Shown in pieces: positions 57,964 to 60,000 of a DNA stretch of 60,000 nt. The DNA comes from Symsagittifera roscoffensis (taxonomy: Eukaryota > Xenacoelomorpha > Acoela > Convolutidae), in NCBI RefSeq assembly GCF_963678635.1, contig NC_087065.1:72799345-72859344 (forward strand), given 5' to 3'. Position 1 is the first letter of the stretch, and each line of letters begins with the position of its first letter. Position numbers and translations under genes: made by a program. The notes under the pieces are model-generated. The model saw only the letters and a program-made list of their open reading frames with translations, did no database searches and was not told the origin of the DNA.

Positions 57964-58117
57964 AAATTCAACCCTATTCGCCTTTTAAAAGTATTATTTT
58001 CTCTTCATATTTGGTTGATGATCCGCAAAGTTTTTTCTAATAGTGCCTTAGTCGCAAGATTTAAATTTAAGTTTCAATGTTTAGAGGGACGAAAACATCG
58101 TGATTCAACCGCAGAAT

Positions 58118-58130
58118 CCCCCCCCCCCCC
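58118..58130. repeat. Poly-C tract, 13 bases
   Basis: Uninterrupted C13. Confidence 0.95.
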
Positions 58131-58728
58131 ATTCGACTGAAGCGATAGAAAATATGTTTTTCAGAAAAAACTTTTAGGCCATGAACACCCCCTCCAAATT
58201 GTGATGTAAACTTAGGTGAAAATTTCAAATTCAAAGATTTCACAACAAGCAAAATAACTATCAAGGGATGGCTGAACACAGTTGATTTACAAAATTGACT
58301 TCAAAATCATCAGTTTTTAAGTTTTTAGTAGTTTTGCCATCAATTGCGGCTTTTTAATTTTGTTGCTACTTCATGCAATATGTGATCATAAAAAGGTCAA
58401 ATGGAAACTTCCACATGAGAAAAATAACCTTGAGATCAATGTAAATGAATGACCATAAATAAAATCATCAAAAAAATTATCACAAGCATTATCGCTAAAA
58501 TTGGTTTAGGGGTTAATTGACAGCAAAAAATAACATTCCGAAGTTTCCAATGCAATTCCGACTGACATCCGAAGTCGACCAAACGCTTTTTAATTTTAAA
58601 TACTAGCGCTCGGTACTGTACAGAGTGAAAAAGTTTGCGCCTTGTACCATAATAAAAAATTCAAATTGTCTGTAACACTTCAATTTGAAATGCTTTAACT
58701 TGCCGCGTACGCTTGAGTAGGACTAAAT

Positions 58729-59099
58729 CGTGTCTGTACAAAACAGTCCCATACACAACAGTCTAATAAAAAAACATCCCGGAAAAGTTTGAAAAAGAAC
58801 GAAAAAACAGTCCGATACAAAACAGTCCGATACAAAACAGTCCCAAAAAATACTGTTTTAACAAGCCGGTAGGCCGAGAATTGTACTTTGTTGAACAAAC
58901 ATAAAGAACAAAATAGTGACCGCCGCAGTCGCGCCAACGTGTCCGAGCTTGCCAACAGAGGGTAGGACTTAATACGAAATTTAGAGCCGGTTATCGCGGC
59001 GAAGCGGCGACGCGCGCACAGCGCTCCCACCGTCGACCTTAAAACGGACAACTGTTTTGTATTGGACTGTTTTGTATGGGACTGTTTTGTATATGCACC
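58729..59099. mobile_element. hAT-like non-autonomous element (371 bp) with 8-bp target duplication
   Basis: The 8-bp direct repeat GACTAAAT flanks it at 58721-58728 and 59100-59107. The ends are inverted: left CGTGTCTGTACAAAACAGTC then CCATACACAACAGTCTAATA; right, on the other strand, GGTGCATATACAAAACAGTC then CCATACAAAACAGTCCAATA. Within each arm the 15-16-bp unit ACAAAACAGTCC(C/G)AT is itself repeated. The core (58915-59040) is GC-rich with CpG-rich GCGGCGAAGCGGCGACGCGC. No coding capacity. An 8-bp duplication is the hallmark of hAT (also P) superfamily integration. Confidence 0.8.
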
Positions 59100-59519
59100 G
59101 ACTAAATACGTTGCGCGTTAAAAATCGAAATTTGAATTATACTCGTCTAAGTAGTCTCATAAAATAGCCAAAATAAATCTGCTATGATCACAAGTCAAAG
59201 ATCTTTTAACTTTGAGCCCTGGGCAACATGATTTTTCACGTTGTATAAAACATTCCATCAAAAATTGCTACTTAAATAAGAGAAATTTGTCAGGAAAAAC
59301 CAGCATGATCTTAAATAGTCCGTCCAATCCTTCACACGTCAAAACAAAGCAAAAATTAACTCCCTTTACTGTCAAGAAAAACATATTTGAATTTATTTGC
59401 TTCAATTGAAGCTGGATACCAATTCTGTCCAAGCGCATGAAAAAATAGCAAAAAATTTGGAAAAAAAATTGATGATCAAAAAGCAAGTAGGGACTTTTTA
59501 ATTTATTTGCGATCTGAAC

Positions 59520-59765
59520 TCAGGTATAGTTATGTCTGACCAGGTACATTCATGTCTAACTAGGTAAAATTATGTCTGACTCAGGTAGAATATTGTCTGA
59601 CTCAGGTATAGTCATGCCTGACTCAGGTATAGATATGTCTGACCAGGTATATTCATGTCTAACCAGGTATAGTCAATTCTGACTCAGGTAGAGTCACGTC
59701 TGACTCAGGTATAGTTATGTCTGATCAGGTATAGTCATGACTGAATCAGATATAATCTGCAATCG
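59520..59765 (+). repeat. Minisatellite, 20-22-bp unit, about 11-12 copies
   Basis: Consensus CAGGTATAGTCATGTCTGAC(T). Units alternate between a 20-bp form ending CTGAC or CTAAC and a 21-bp form ending CTGACT. Divergence between neighbours is about 10-20 percent. Confidence 0.92.
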
Positions 59766-60000
59766 GCAATGTTTGCAGAAGTGATCACTGGTGAAATAGA
59801 TATGCACAGAGCTGGAAAACAGCTAGTGTCTGTTAACTGTATGATCAGACGTATGATAAGCAAGAAGGGACTTTTAAATTTAATTGCGATATAATTACAG
59901 AAGAATAGTTTTTGTGACTGTAGCTGCTTAATTATTGTTCCGTTATACGAAGAAGCTGACAGATTAATAGTAGTTTAGTATTTTTTTCTCCAAACAATTT
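59766..60000. other. AT-rich end of window, no gene seen
   Basis: Nothing recognisable. Confidence 0.4.

Noticed and set aside
59520-59765. CRISPR array
   Set aside because: Units are contiguous and diverged, with no spacer between identical repeats, and the DNA is eukaryotic. It is a minisatellite.

Overview
The window reads as nuclear DNA of an AT-rich invertebrate animal. Coding stretches are short, GC-richer islands bounded by GT/AG splice sites; introns are a few hundred bases. Gypsy and BEL/Pao retroelements, a LINE relic, short terminal-inverted-repeat elements and satellites make up much of the rest. Species cannot be fixed from sequence alone. A mesothelin/stereocilin-like secreted protein and a rhodopsin-type 7TM receptor both fit a metazoan. 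There are no operons, CRISPR arrays or ribosome binding sites, and nothing looks bacterial.

Layout. 0-1.3 kb: last exon of a Lys/Ser/Arg-rich protein, then a broken LINE reverse transcriptase. 1.7-2.1 kb: short diverged tandem repeat. 2.2-15.3 kb: tandem array of AT-rich monomers of about 2.6-2.75 kb (types A and B), of which a 4.28-kb block is duplicated almost without change. 15.8-16.0 kb: 54-bp minisatellite. 17.2-17.4 kb: a 200-N assembly gap. 17.8-23.9 kb: a plus-strand multi-exon gene for a long, charged, low-complexity protein with a His-rich stretch; every exon junction between 20.7 and 23.7 kb is in phase 1. 24.4-34.1 kb: a complete but decayed Ty3/gypsy element on the minus strand with two 257-bp LTRs; its gag/zinc-knuckle region is present four times in tandem (968-bp unit). 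34.6 kb: a lone GC-rich possible exon. 39.3-43.4 kb: a badly decayed BEL/Pao element, plus strand. 46.5-48.1 kb: 3' exons of a divergent 7TM receptor gene, plus strand. 52.5-56.0 kb: one uninterrupted minus-strand reading frame of 1159 codons for a secreted alpha-helical-repeat protein. 58.7-59.1 kb: an hAT-like short element with 8-bp target duplication. 59.5-59.8 kb: 20-bp minisatellite. Three copies of one terminal-inverted-repeat family lie at 35.0, 45.0 and 52.0 kb.

The three better-supported genes (disordered protein, receptor, secreted helical protein) show no obvious functional link. The most unusual features are structural: the fourfold gag array inside an LTR element, the nearly identical 4.28-kb tandem duplication inside an older satellite array, and a short inverted-repeat element family carrying its own internal minisatellite. 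All exon boundaries are read by eye from splice motifs and reading-frame continuity, without transcript support.
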